Origin: a virus
Reading direction: 5' to 3' (one strand)
IMG/VR virus record: IMGVR_UViG_3300047494_000019
Coordinates: 1-22,499 of that record
DNA length: 22,499 nt
A model generated the notes under the pieces. It ran no database searches, was not told where the DNA came from, and saw only the letters and a list, made by a program, of their open reading frames with translations. The position numbers and the translations under genes were made by a program. This document shows, piece after piece, positions 13,955-21,253 of the stretch. Each line of letters opens with the position of its first letter. The first letter of the stretch is position 1.

Positions 13955-14925
13955 TAGTTCACATCCCCGCTGAAGCCATAAACCCGCTTGAGGAAATCCG
14001 CACTGGCGGTCCAGTCACTTTCAGGGATCGTCCAGTCCTCGTTCTTGAAGTCGAGGCTGAATTTATCAATCCCGGCGTTAAACACCGTGCAGGTCATCGG
14101 CGTGCCGGCATAGCCCGGGTTGTTGCTTCGGTACAGGTTGCTCGCCACGATCATGAACGTCGGGCGGTACCCCATCGGCTGGGCATAATAGATGAAATTA
14201 GTGCCCGTGGTCTTCGTGTATGTATAGCTCGGCAGCACATACAACCCGGCATCCGCCGGGGCGAAAGTATAAACCCCCGCGGCCACCGAATACTGCCCCG
14301 TGGTGGGGGCGGAGGCGACGCATTTCAGCTGGATGCCCGTCGCGGCATAAATCACCCCGCCATCCGCCACGAAGCTGGCGGCGTTAGCGACGGTGATGGA
14401 AGGCCCGAAGGTAATGGAAGCACCGCTGGCCACCGTGCCCGTCACGGCCTGGCTCAGGGTGACCGTGGTGCCGGTCAAGGACGCCACGGTGGTGCCAGCT
14501 GCAATATTGGTGCCCGTCACGCTCTGCCCCACCACGGCGCCGGTCGTGGAAACAAAGGTTAGGGTCGTGCCGCTGGCGGTGGCGGCGCTGGTCACCAGCG
14601 TGACAGGCGCTGGAATCACCGTTCCCGTCGGCGTCCCCTCATTATCGGCCACCAACGTGGACCCGGTATTCAAGGTCTGGCCCGTGATCAGGTTATTGAC
14701 ATCCTGCATCTTGAATTTCGCGGCTTTGACCTTGCCGGAAACTTTCAGGGCGCCGCGCGCAATGGCTGCCGCCGCATCATCCCGGCCCTGCAGGGGCTTG
14801 TTGCCCCAATCGAGGTCGATCGAAAATTCCTGCGTCGTGCCAACCTGCACCGGCTGCGGCACGGCCACGCCGTTTTGCAGCATGAAGATTTTGCTGGTGC
14901 CGTAAATGTAGCTTTCGAGAGCCAT
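13954..14925 (-). CDS. Major tail (tube) protein with inserted beta module
   Basis: A 323-aa protein in the slot directly before the tail chaperones. The N-terminus MALESYIYGTSKIFMLQNG and the C-terminus (DKFSLDFKNEDWTIPESDWT then ADFLKRVYGFSGDVN) fit a siphovirus tube subunit that polymerises around the tape measure. Residues about 117-164 form a Thr/Val/Ala-rich beta module (FVSTTGAVVGQSV, GTTVASLTGTTVTLSQAVTG, then VASGASITFG). Related modules occur twice in the connector gene at 16178-17263. The module is probably a surface loop or Ig-like decoration on the tube exterior. The assignment rests on position, size and terminal pattern. Confidence 0.85.
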   Translation of the reverse strand: MALESYIYGTSKIFMLQNGVAVPQPVQVGTTQEFSIDLDWGNKPLQGRDDAAAAIARGALKVSGKVKAAKFKMQDVNNLITGQTLNTGSTLVADNEGTPTGTVIPAPVTLVTSAATASGTTLTFVSTTGAVVGQSVTGTNIAAGTTVASLTGTTVTLSQAVTGTVASGASITFGPSITVANAASFVADGGVIYAATGIQLKCVASAPTTGQYSVAAGVYTFAPADAGLYVLPSYTYTKTTGTNFIYYAQPMGYRPTFMIVASNLYRSNNPGYAGTPMTCTVFNAGIDKFSLDFKNEDWTIPESDWTASADFLKRVYGFSGDVN

Positions 14926-14943
14926 GTCACAAAATCCTTACGT

Positions 14944-15237
14944 TCAGGTTGCGGTCGAAAATTCCGCGACAATCGCGGCAATCAGTTCAGGCGCTGCGGC
15001 CTCCACTTTGGCGAAGGCATCCGGCGGCAACGTGTCCAGCCTGGCGTTGCGCCAGCCCTGGTAAACCCGCCACGCCACCGCCTCGGCTGCACTGGCGGTC
15101 ACCGCCGGCGCCGCCACAGTCGTCGGCGTTTCCTTCGCCAGCGCCTCTTCCACAGCTTCCGCAATGGCACGCGCCTCGGCAAACGGCACAGCCGCACCCT
15201 TCGCCGCGGCAGCGCCAGCGTCGTTCGTTTCGCTCAT
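14944..15237 (-). CDS. Small Ala-rich tail-region protein, function unknown
   Basis: A 97-aa, Ala/Glu-rich, mostly helical protein (EARAIAEAVEEALAKE; WRVYQGWRNARLDTLPPDAF; LIAAIVAEFSTAT). I do not recognise the family. It has no signal peptide or TM segment. It lies between the tail terminator and the tube gene, 18 bases before the tube start, and has its own ATG. Small proteins in this slot are variable among siphophages. A role in tail assembly is inferred from location only. Confidence 0.72.
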   Translation of the reverse strand: MSETNDAGAAAAKGAAVPFAEARAIAEAVEEALAKETPTTVAAPAVTASAAEAVAWRVYQGWRNARLDTLPPDAFAKVEAAAPELIAAIVAEFSTAT

Positions 15238-15252
15238 TTGGGTCTCCGAATT

Positions 15253-15696
15253 TTATGAAATCGCGACTATCCGAATCGGCACCCGCGCCACGGCCTGCCC
15301 GGTGGACTGTGTGGCGCCATCATCGATATCGATTTTGTCTTTCTGGATGTAACAGCTTGAGACATAGCTCAGGCCGAGATTTTGGTAGTCCATGGAAGGC
15401 AGCGGTCTCAGCGCGTCCTCAAGGCCCGTCACCAGCTCGGCAATCTTCCGGCCGGGCGCTTCCGTCAAATCGCTGGCTTTGTAGTAAATCCAGATCTCGA
15501 AATGCATAGTCACGGCCACCGCAGGCATCCGCCCTGGCCGGTCGCCATATTCATCGCCCAGCCAGCGCAGGAACAGCGCCGGCTGCGCCGGCACATCGGT
15601 CCACAACCGCAACCGCTGGCTCTTGGTCACGAAATCGCCTGAGCTTACAGCCAGGTCATACAGCGCGTCCATAATCTGCACCCGGTTCAAGCTCAC
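15253..15696 (-). CDS. Tail terminator / tail completion protein
   Basis: A 147-aa protein of the tail terminator type (lambda U / HK97 gp10-adjacent position). The N-terminal helix MSLNRVQIMDALYDLA is followed by SQRLRLWTDVPAQPALFLRW and FEIWIYYKASD. This is the usual helix then beta-strand order for proteins that cap the tail tube and join it to the neck. The C-terminus GQAVARVPIRIVAIS is the last strand of such a fold. The GTG start overlaps the upstream gene stop by 4 bases (GTGA). It acts after the tube reaches the length set by the tape measure. Confidence 0.82.
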   Translation of the reverse strand: MSLNRVQIMDALYDLAVSSGDFVTKSQRLRLWTDVPAQPALFLRWLGDEYGDRPGRMPAVAVTMHFEIWIYYKASDLTEAPGRKIAELVTGLEDALRPLPSMDYQNLGLSYVSSCYIQKDKIDIDDGATQSTGQAVARVPIRIVAIS

Positions 15697-16178
15697 AGCG
15701 CCGCGGCCTTATCCACCGCCTCATGCATAGCCGCCAAGGCATCGCCCTCAATTTCATGCAGGGGATCACGCAAATAATTACGTGCTGTTATGTTAACTCT
15801 TCGATTATACGCTTTAACCATCCCGCGTGATGGCGCCGAAATCTTAGACGATAGATCGGTACGCCTTGAAGGATGTTCTTTGACATGTGCAACGCCATGA
15901 GCGCCATATTCCTCCGCACCAGCTTTAGCATTTTCGTTTTGCGTATCACCACGCACACTGACGATACCAGAAATCCGATCAGGATAATCCTTTACGGACA
16001 TCTCAATCTCGCTGGCCAGCTTTCCGGTCCGTTTCGGGGCAGCGCCTTCAACCATGTCGCGCAGGCGCTCAGTCACCTGCGTGATCGCCGCTTTCAGGTT
16101 GGCATGCGCCTCGGCCGGAAACTCATCAAACCGCAGCGCAACCTTCCGGTCGGTAACAATCTCGATGCCAATTTCCAT
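15693..16178 (-). CDS. HK97 gp10-like neck protein
   Basis: A 161-aa protein in the head-tail joining block. Features of the gp10-like group are AAPKRTGKLASEIEMSVKDY (about 43-62), AGAEEYGAHGVAHVKEHPSR near the middle, and NYLRDPLHEIEGDALAAM near the end. The ATG overlaps the connector stop by one base (TGATG), and the end overlaps the terminator GTG by 4 bases. It should sit at the junction between connector and tail. Bases about 15770-16010 are visibly more AT-rich than the flanks, so the C-terminal half may come from a different source. Confidence 0.82.
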   Translation of the reverse strand: MEIGIEIVTDRKVALRFDEFPAEAHANLKAAITQVTERLRDMVEGAAPKRTGKLASEIEMSVKDYPDRISGIVSVRGDTQNENAKAGAEEYGAHGVAHVKEHPSRRTDLSSKISAPSRGMVKAYNRRVNITARNYLRDPLHEIEGDALAAMHEAVDKAAAL

Positions 16179-17263
16179 CAGCCCACCACCGGCACGCGAT
16201 AGCTCTCCAGCAGGTCCTCGATGTCCGGCGGCAAATTGCCGCCCTTATTGTCATCAACCCAATACCGCGTGGTCCCCGCTGGCTGCGCTTGTTCCATGAT
16301 CGATGGATCACGCCCACGATTCCAGAACATTTTCGTCACCATGCGGATGCAGGCATCCGTCAGGTCACCCGGCAACGTGGCGTAACCGGCCGTGTAAGTC
16401 ACGGTCGTTGGCCAGGCATCCCAGTCCATTGCCGTGCCCGTGAATGGGTTCAGCCGCATCAACTGCCCGCTCTGCGGCTTCACGAGATAATCTTTGTACG
16501 GCGTCAGCGTCTGCACGGACCCTGGCGCCGTCTGCACAGTCACGCCCGGCGCGAAATACACCAATGACCCGTTTGCAACGGGCGCCGCGATCGGCTGGCT
16601 CAAGGTCACGCTGGTCTGGCCCACGGCGGTAATCAGCGTGCCGTCAGGGATATTCGCCTGCACGGCTGCCATGCCAGCCACCAGGCCCGCCGTGCTGGCA
16701 AAATTCAATACATTGCCAGAACCCGCGGCTGCATTTGTCGGCAGCGTCGCCACCAGCACCGGCCATTCGGAAAGCTGAATCATCCAAATGCTTCCCGGCA
16801 CCTGGCCCGGATAATCGTCCCGCTGCGGAAAAACCTGGTCCTGCAGGGTCTGCACGCCAAACACCCGGTCGCAATGCTTCTGAATTGCCCAGGAAGCCTT
16901 GCCAATCTGGTCCGTCAAAAATATGTCCAGCAGCTGGTCGTTGCCGAACGTAATCACGCTGCCCGCCGGCACATCCCCGGTCACCGGCAAGCTCAGCGTC
17001 ACGGTGGTTGGGGTCACGGCCGCCACCACCGTGCCGGTCTGAATATTCGGTCCCGCCACGCTGGTGGGAGATCCATCGGTGGAGGATTGCGGCGCAATCC
17101 CAGCAGTCCCCAAAAACGGCAGCACCTGGCCGGACGGCACATCGGCGCTCGTCACATAATTGGTACCGCTGGGCACGCCAAGCTGCGCTTTCACCTGCGC
17201 CAGCGTCGCCAGGGCATAGCTCGCCGGCGGCGTGATCACCGTCTTTATGGTTTGCACGCCCAA
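16178..17263 (-). CDS. gp6-like head-tail connector with two inserted beta modules
   Basis: A 361-aa connector. Core segments are the N-terminal YALATLAQVKAQLGV, the helical LLDIFLTDQIGKASWAIQKH (111-130) with CDRVFG, and the C-terminal LPGDLTDACIRMVTKMFWNR. Ordinary gp6-like/DUF3199 connectors are roughly 100-200 aa. The surplus is explained by two Thr/Val/Gly-rich beta modules at residues about 44-107 and 181-240, related to each other and to one in the tail tube protein. Both sit at loops between core pieces. It should form the ring joining portal and tail. The start is TTG at 17263 with GAGG ten bases upstream; GTG at 17257 is an alternative. Confidence 0.82.
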   Translation of the reverse strand: MGVQTIKTVITPPASYALATLAQVKAQLGVPSGTNYVTSADVPSGQVLPFLGTAGIAPQSSTDGSPTSVAGPNIQTGTVVAAVTPTTVTLSLPVTGDVPAGSVITFGNDQLLDIFLTDQIGKASWAIQKHCDRVFGVQTLQDQVFPQRDDYPGQVPGSIWMIQLSEWPVLVATLPTNAAAGSGNVLNFASTAGLVAGMAAVQANIPDGTLITAVGQTSVTLSQPIAAPVANGSLVYFAPGVTVQTAPGSVQTLTPYKDYLVKPQSGQLMRLNPFTGTAMDWDAWPTTVTYTAGYATLPGDLTDACIRMVTKMFWNRGRDPSIMEQAQPAGTTRYWVDDNKGGNLPPDIEDLLESYRVPVVG

Positions 17264-17275
17264 GCTGGAAGCGCC

Positions 17276-17560
17276 TCAGCTCATGCCGACGATATTGGTG
17301 GCGGACGTGCCGGTGGCCATCACGCACCCTGCCCGCACATGCAGCACGGTCCCGGCGGGCACGCTGGAAAACGTCACGGGCGCTGTATCCTCCACCCCGA
17401 TAATCGTCAGGCTTCCCGCCCCGCCCACGTAAATCGATTTCGTGGCCAGCAGCAGCGGTGTGTTATCGGCCGGGGTGATGGCCCGCAAGCGGGAGCACGG
17501 CCCATTCAGGTCATCGCCCATGCCCGCGAACAGGTCGGTACTGGCATAGTTATTCGCCAT
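17276..17560 (-). CDS. Head spike base-like protein (Rcc01079 type)
   Basis: A 94-aa protein with the pattern DNTPLLLATKSIYVGGAGSL, VTFSSVPAGTVLHVRAGCVM and ATGTSATNIVGMS. It matches the spike base protein of the Rhodobacter GTA (Rcc01079 family), a small beta protein that seats a fibre on a capsid vertex. Comparable short proteins are also widespread in phage head regions, so presence on the head is likely and the vertex role is inferred. No separate spike fibre gene is visible next to it in the window. Its ATG overlaps the end of the previous gene by 11 bases. Confidence 0.78.
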   Translation of the reverse strand: MANNYASTDLFAGMGDDLNGPCSRLRAITPADNTPLLLATKSIYVGGAGSLTIIGVEDTAPVTFSSVPAGTVLHVRAGCVMATGTSATNIVGMS

Positions 17561-17744
17561 TGCCCGCCCCCTTCGTCTTCAGCCGCTTTGCAGGCGGCGG
17601 CGTCAGTGATGCCGCTTCCGGCCACGCGGCCGGGTTTTGCGCATCACCATTCGCGACCAGGGAGTCGGCCACGTCATCCGGCAGCACGGCCGTATCGTTC
17701 TGCCGATACGGCCGCATGTCGCGCGTCATCGTCACCTTTTTCAT
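17550..17744 (-). CDS. Small head-region protein
   Basis: A 64-aa protein with the pattern MKKVTMTRDMRPYRQNDTAV then LPDDVADSLVANGDAQNPA. The short 'methionine-arginine-proline-tyrosine, then leucine-pro-asp' layout resembles many small phage proteins between capsid and connector genes whose role is not settled. A basic Lys/Pro-rich tail (PPPAKRLKTKG) ends the protein. The stop of the gene before it is three bases upstream of the ATG. It overlaps the spike base gene by 11 bases, so the two are co-translated. A head or head-completion role is by location. Confidence 0.72.
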   Translation of the reverse strand: MKKVTMTRDMRPYRQNDTAVLPDDVADSLVANGDAQNPAAWPEAASLTPPPAKRLKTKGAGNGE

Positions 17745-17747
17745 GGC

Positions 17748-18224
17748 TTACGGGGACGCCGCCAACCGGTCGAACCCGGCGAAGAACGCCACCGCCCGCA
17801 GCGCCGCGGTGTCGACCGAACCGGCGGAAAACGTCGGGGTGTAATTGCAGCGCACATAGCGGTTCGCACCTGCCAGGTCGACCGCCAGCGTAATCTGGCC
17901 CGTCTGCAGCGTGCCCCCGGCATTACCTGTCGCCGCCACGGTCGCCGCCTGGACCAGATAATCGGTCCAGGTCGAACCATCCGGCGAGTGCTGGAAATCG
18001 AACGCCACGGACATGGTGTGGCCGGTCGCGAGCGTGGTATCGAACACCACGGCCAATTCCGCCGAAAGCGGCGGCGAGCCATTGGCGAAGCTGAACCGGT
18101 CGAAGGTAACGCCGTTTACCTGCGTGCCGGCACCGGTGCCACCGGCCGTGGCGGTGGAAGCCGCACTCATCGCGCGGCTGGACCCCAAGCCGCCGATATT
18201 ATGTTGGGTAACAATGTCGGCCAT
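17748..18224 (-). CDS. Beta-rich head accessory protein, function unknown
   Basis: A 158-aa protein of beta character with FDFQHSPDGSTWTDYLVQA near residues 75-93 and RYVRCNYTPTFSAGSVDTAA near the end, a jelly-roll-like pattern common to phage accessory structural proteins. It follows the major capsid gene after an 80-base gap with a hairpin, the usual place for a head decoration or minor head protein. Family membership was not recognised. It starts ATG GCC GAC ATT and has no signal or TM segment. Confidence 0.75.
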   Translation of the reverse strand: MADIVTQHNIGGLGSSRAMSAASTATAGGTGAGTQVNGVTFDRFSFANGSPPLSAELAVVFDTTLATGHTMSVAFDFQHSPDGSTWTDYLVQAATVAATGNAGGTLQTGQITLAVDLAGANRYVRCNYTPTFSAGSVDTAALRAVAFFAGFDRLAASP

Positions 18225-18267
18225 CTAAAAGCCTCCTTGAAAAGAAAGGTTGAATTGAACCTGGAAA

Positions 18268-18285
18268 CCCTGCCGGTCAGCAGGG
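18268..18285 (-). terminator. Hairpin after the capsid gene, weak terminator or mRNA stabiliser
   Basis: A 6-bp stem (18268-18273 with 18280-18285, loop of 6) lies 20 bases past the capsid stop. Only TTT follows on the minus strand. It may lower transcription of downstream genes relative to capsid, or protect the capsid mRNA 3' end. The rest of this 80-base gap shows no gene. Confidence 0.35.
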
Positions 18286-18304
18286 CGCCAGCATCAAAAA
18301 CGAA

Positions 18305-19675
18305 TTACGAAATCGCCGGCGCCCACGCGACGAACTGGTTGACCGCCACCGATGCGTCATGCCTGATATGGAAGTCATGTTCCGCAACCGCGCGGATCAA
18401 GGTCAAATCCTTCTGGAACGCGCTTTGCGTGGTGCCCTGTGTGTCGATATAGGTGCCCTCGAGCGAGACCGAGAGTTCAAGCTGCATCGAATCCAGCACG
18501 ATCGCCTCGGTCATCTCCACCAGCATCACGAAAGACGTGCCGGCAACACCGCTCGGGTTCTGAATGTTGATCGGGATCTGCGTGGATTTCTTGTACGGAT
18601 ACCCAAGCAGCGTGCCCTTGCTCAGCTCATCCCGGTACACATAAACGCCCAGGCTGTTCTGCACATTGTTGAGATAGTTCCAGGAACGCGGATGCATGAA
18701 CCAGCAGCGCTTGATATCCGGGACGTTGGCGGTATCCAGCTTGTTGACCAGGCCGCCAAGCTCAGATGCCACCGTCGCCAGCGTATAGGTGGCGTTGGAG
18801 GTGATGAAGTTCCCGCCGCTGGCCGCGGTGCTGTTGGCGCCGGTCAGATAATTGCCCGCATTCCCACCGTTGCCGCTGGCAAAGCCGTTCGCGAAGCTCA
18901 GGAAGCCGCGCGGCTGGTACGCCGTGCCAACGCCGAACATGAATGCATAATCCTCCGCCAGCGCGATCACCTTCACCAGGTCATCCCGCACAAAGGCGTC
19001 GATCGCAGGGTCGGCGTAGCGCATCATGTCGTTGGAAACCGGCACCAGCGCCGTCAGCTTCTTGAAGCTGGCGACGATATCATTCAGCGTCTGCTGGCTG
19101 GAGGAGATCGCCTGCGCCTCGCCGGCATAGCTGGCGGTCGCGGCACTCGCCTGCCCGGGCAGCGTCATCGTGCCGCGCGGCATCGGAATGTTGCGCGGCC
19201 CAGCGGCCCGCACCACGGCCTGGGCGCGCAGCAGCTCGATAATCTCGTTCATATAGTCGGGCGGCACGATAAAGCCGCCGGCCGAGCCGGTACCGGTCAC
19301 CAGCGCCTTGGTGACGGGATGGTTTTCACCATAAATTTCCTGGGCGATGCTGCGCGCTTCCCGGACGGAGCCGCGGCCCTGGCCGATCATCTTGATCACG
19401 CCGCCCACCACGAGGCTCTTCTCGGTCAGATATTTATCGCCTTCCGCCTGCGCCGGCACGGTCTGCCCGGCCACCGGCTTTGCCGACTTCGCCGCCAGCG
19501 CCTGCGCTTCCTGCACGCGCTCAATCTGCGCGTCGAACGCCTGCACCTCGGCCTTTTTTTCGCCAAAGGCCTTGATCTCGTCGGGGGTCAGATCGTCTTT
19601 GGTTGCCAGCGCGTCGAGCTGCTCGAACGCCGCCTGACGCTGCTTGCGGATGTCCGCCAGCTTCTGCACGTGCAT
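18305..19675 (-). CDS. HK97-fold major capsid protein with delta domain
   Basis: About 456 aa. I prefer the ATG at 19675 because GGAG lies six bases before it; the ATG at 19687 has no such site. Residues about 1-75 are a charged coiled-coil delta (scaffold) region, followed by an Ala-rich segment likely removed by the prohead protease. The HK97 fold then begins near TGTGSAGGFIVPPDYMNEII. P-domain and A-domain patterns follow: TASYAGEAQAISSSQQTLND, FKKLTALVPVSNDMMRYADP, AFMFGVGTAYQPRGFLSF, then ALDIRDV-like C-terminal strands. It assembles the icosahedral shell around the portal. The protease gene upstream and the accessory genes downstream complete the head block. Confidence 0.95.
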   Translation of the reverse strand: MHVQKLADIRKQRQAAFEQLDALATKDDLTPDEIKAFGEKKAEVQAFDAQIERVQEAQALAAKSAKPVAGQTVPAQAEGDKYLTEKSLVVGGVIKMIGQGRGSVREARSIAQEIYGENHPVTKALVTGTGSAGGFIVPPDYMNEIIELLRAQAVVRAAGPRNIPMPRGTMTLPGQASAATASYAGEAQAISSSQQTLNDIVASFKKLTALVPVSNDMMRYADPAIDAFVRDDLVKVIALAEDYAFMFGVGTAYQPRGFLSFANGFASGNGGNAGNYLTGANSTAASGGNFITSNATYTLATVASELGGLVNKLDTANVPDIKRCWFMHPRSWNYLNNVQNSLGVYVYRDELSKGTLLGYPYKKSTQIPINIQNPSGVAGTSFVMLVEMTEAIVLDSMQLELSVSLEGTYIDTQGTTQSAFQKDLTLIRAVAEHDFHIRHDASVAVNQFVAWAPAIS

Positions 19676-19704
19676 ATCAGTCTCCATTTATGGATAAGGC
19701 GGCT

Positions 19705-19741
19705 TGCCCAAGGCCGGTTGGGGCATCCGGCTATGCGCCGG
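19705..19741 (-). other. Two adjacent hairpins in the protease-capsid gap
   Basis: In the gap before the capsid gene, TGCCCAA/TTGGGGCA (19705-19711 with 19718-19725, one bulged base) and CCGGC/GCCGG (19727-19731 with 19737-19741) can each fold. They precede the capsid ribosome binding site on the minus strand. They could mark an mRNA processing or stability site that lifts capsid yield; no promoter was recognised in the gap. Confidence 0.35.
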
Positions 19742-19752
19742 AATTCAAAAAA

Positions 19753-21252
19753 TCAGGCGGCTTTCGCCCGCAGCTCCTGCACTTCCTTGCGGCGCGCCTC
19801 TGCGGACTTCCCATTGGCGGGACCGCCCGAATCACCATCACCATCGGAAGTCTGCACGTCCGTGGCGTCCGTATCCGGCGGCATCAGGTCCTTGATGCAT
19901 TTTGCCGCCTTCACCAGGCTCTTGCCGGTCTCCCGGTGCGCCTCCATCGCTTTGTCATGATGCGCCAGCGCATCTTTCAGCGCATCGGCCGTCGCGGCCG
20001 AAATCTTCTTGCCATCCTTCACCCGTGTGGCGGCGGCTTTGGTCCTGTAGAAGCCAGCACGGAACTTCCGCACCATCGGGTTGCTCCCGGCCGTCACCAG
20101 CACCGCATCATCCGCTATCAGGCCATCCATCTGTTCTTCCTGGCCCAGCGTGCCCTGCGCCTCCGCAATGGCTTCCGCCACCTCTTCTTCCGTCATGGCG
20201 ATCAGCGCGGCGCCCAAATCCTGCATCACGCCGGCCAGAATTTCCGGCAGCTTGCTGTTATCGCCCTCCAGCGCGGTTTCAATCCGCGCGGATGTCTGGG
20301 CATAGCCCAGCGAAGCCAGCAACCAGGCGAGCTGGCCGATATCGTAAAGGTCCTTCACCACCGGCGCGCCAGCGCGCCGAAGCACGCCTTTCACCACAGT
20401 TTGCTGTGCGGCCTTCTCTTCTGCTTTTGCCATTTTTTCCTCATATCCATCGATCACCGATTGCGCGGATTTTTTCACCGCATCCGGAATATCTGTCTGG
20501 CTGACTCGCGAAGCGGCTGCCCGAATGCCGGACGCCACGGCGACAAGCTTGCCGTTTTTAATGTCCGCGAAAGGCAGCTTGTAACTGCCCTTCAGCGTGG
20601 CGTTGGCTTCGTCATAAGCCAGAAATCCTAGCTTCGCTTTGTCTGGGTCCGGATGATCGCCGTTGAAACCGGCATCATTCAAAATCCGGTCCGCCGCGTC
20701 GCGGCCATCCCAATCGGATTCGATGTCGATATCCAAATCCTTCGCCGGCGCACAGCGCCAATCTTCCGAATTTGCCGCGCGTAGCCTGCGCTGGGTGATC
20801 ACCGCATCCTTGTTGGCCGGGATGGAAACGATGCTTGTCTCCATCAGATCGATTTTCAAATAGCGCTGCGGCGCATTGCGCTTCCCGGCTTGCGCCGGGT
20901 TCATTGCTTCGGTCTCGATCGGATCAAACCCGATCGAAACCGTATTTAGCACGCCGGCCTTCACCAATCCGCAAATTTCGTCGGCCTTTTTGCTCACGCC
21001 CTCCGGCGCGAACTCGATATCCATCTGCAGCGCATCCGGCAGCTGCACAAAATTGCTCGCCCGCCCGATCGGATGCTCAGGGTCATGCTGCCACAAGATG
21101 ATCGGGTTGGCCTTGAACCCGGAAAGATCGATGCCGCTCTGCACCACTTGTTCGCCCGTCCGGTCCACTTCCCCGGTGGAGCAAATAACCCGGATCTGCC
21201 GCGGCCCCAGATCAACCGTCTGACTCGCAAAGGCCTTCCTAACCCGGTCCAT
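19753..21252 (-). CDS. HK97-type prohead protease (S78) with long C-terminal extension
   Basis: About 499 aa from the ATG at 21252, one base after the portal stop (TGA G ATG); an in-frame start further upstream would run into portal coding and looks wrong. The protease part (about 20-160) has His56 in LWQHDPEHPIGRA, Ser106 in LNTVSIGFDPIE, and LMETSIVSIPANKDA (Glu138 a possible third residue). This is the S78 order. It should mature the capsid delta domain. The extension includes a domain around 170-270 (LGFLAYDEANATLKGSYKLP, GKLVAVASGIRAAASRV), often joined to prohead proteases or Mu-like I proteins. Next comes a helical part (DLYDIGQLAWLLASLGYAQT) and a Lys/Ala-rich end. The extension may serve as internal scaffold. 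This is longer than a lone S78 protease (about 200 aa). Confidence 0.92.
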   Translation of the reverse strand: MDRVRKAFASQTVDLGPRQIRVICSTGEVDRTGEQVVQSGIDLSGFKANPIILWQHDPEHPIGRASNFVQLPDALQMDIEFAPEGVSKKADEICGLVKAGVLNTVSIGFDPIETEAMNPAQAGKRNAPQRYLKIDLMETSIVSIPANKDAVITQRRLRAANSEDWRCAPAKDLDIDIESDWDGRDAADRILNDAGFNGDHPDPDKAKLGFLAYDEANATLKGSYKLPFADIKNGKLVAVASGIRAAASRVSQTDIPDAVKKSAQSVIDGYEEKMAKAEEKAAQQTVVKGVLRRAGAPVVKDLYDIGQLAWLLASLGYAQTSARIETALEGDNSKLPEILAGVMQDLGAALIAMTEEEVAEAIAEAQGTLGQEEQMDGLIADDAVLVTAGSNPMVRKFRAGFYRTKAAATRVKDGKKISAATADALKDALAHHDKAMEAHRETGKSLVKAAKCIKDLMPPDTDATDVQTSDGDGDSGGPANGKSAEARRKEVQELRAKAA

Positions 21253-21253
21253 C

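Noticed and set aside
18359-19960. 533-codon plus-strand open frame opposite the capsid gene
   Set aside because: Despite its length it is the antisense of the capsid gene with a basic, His/Arg-rich product and no domain pattern.
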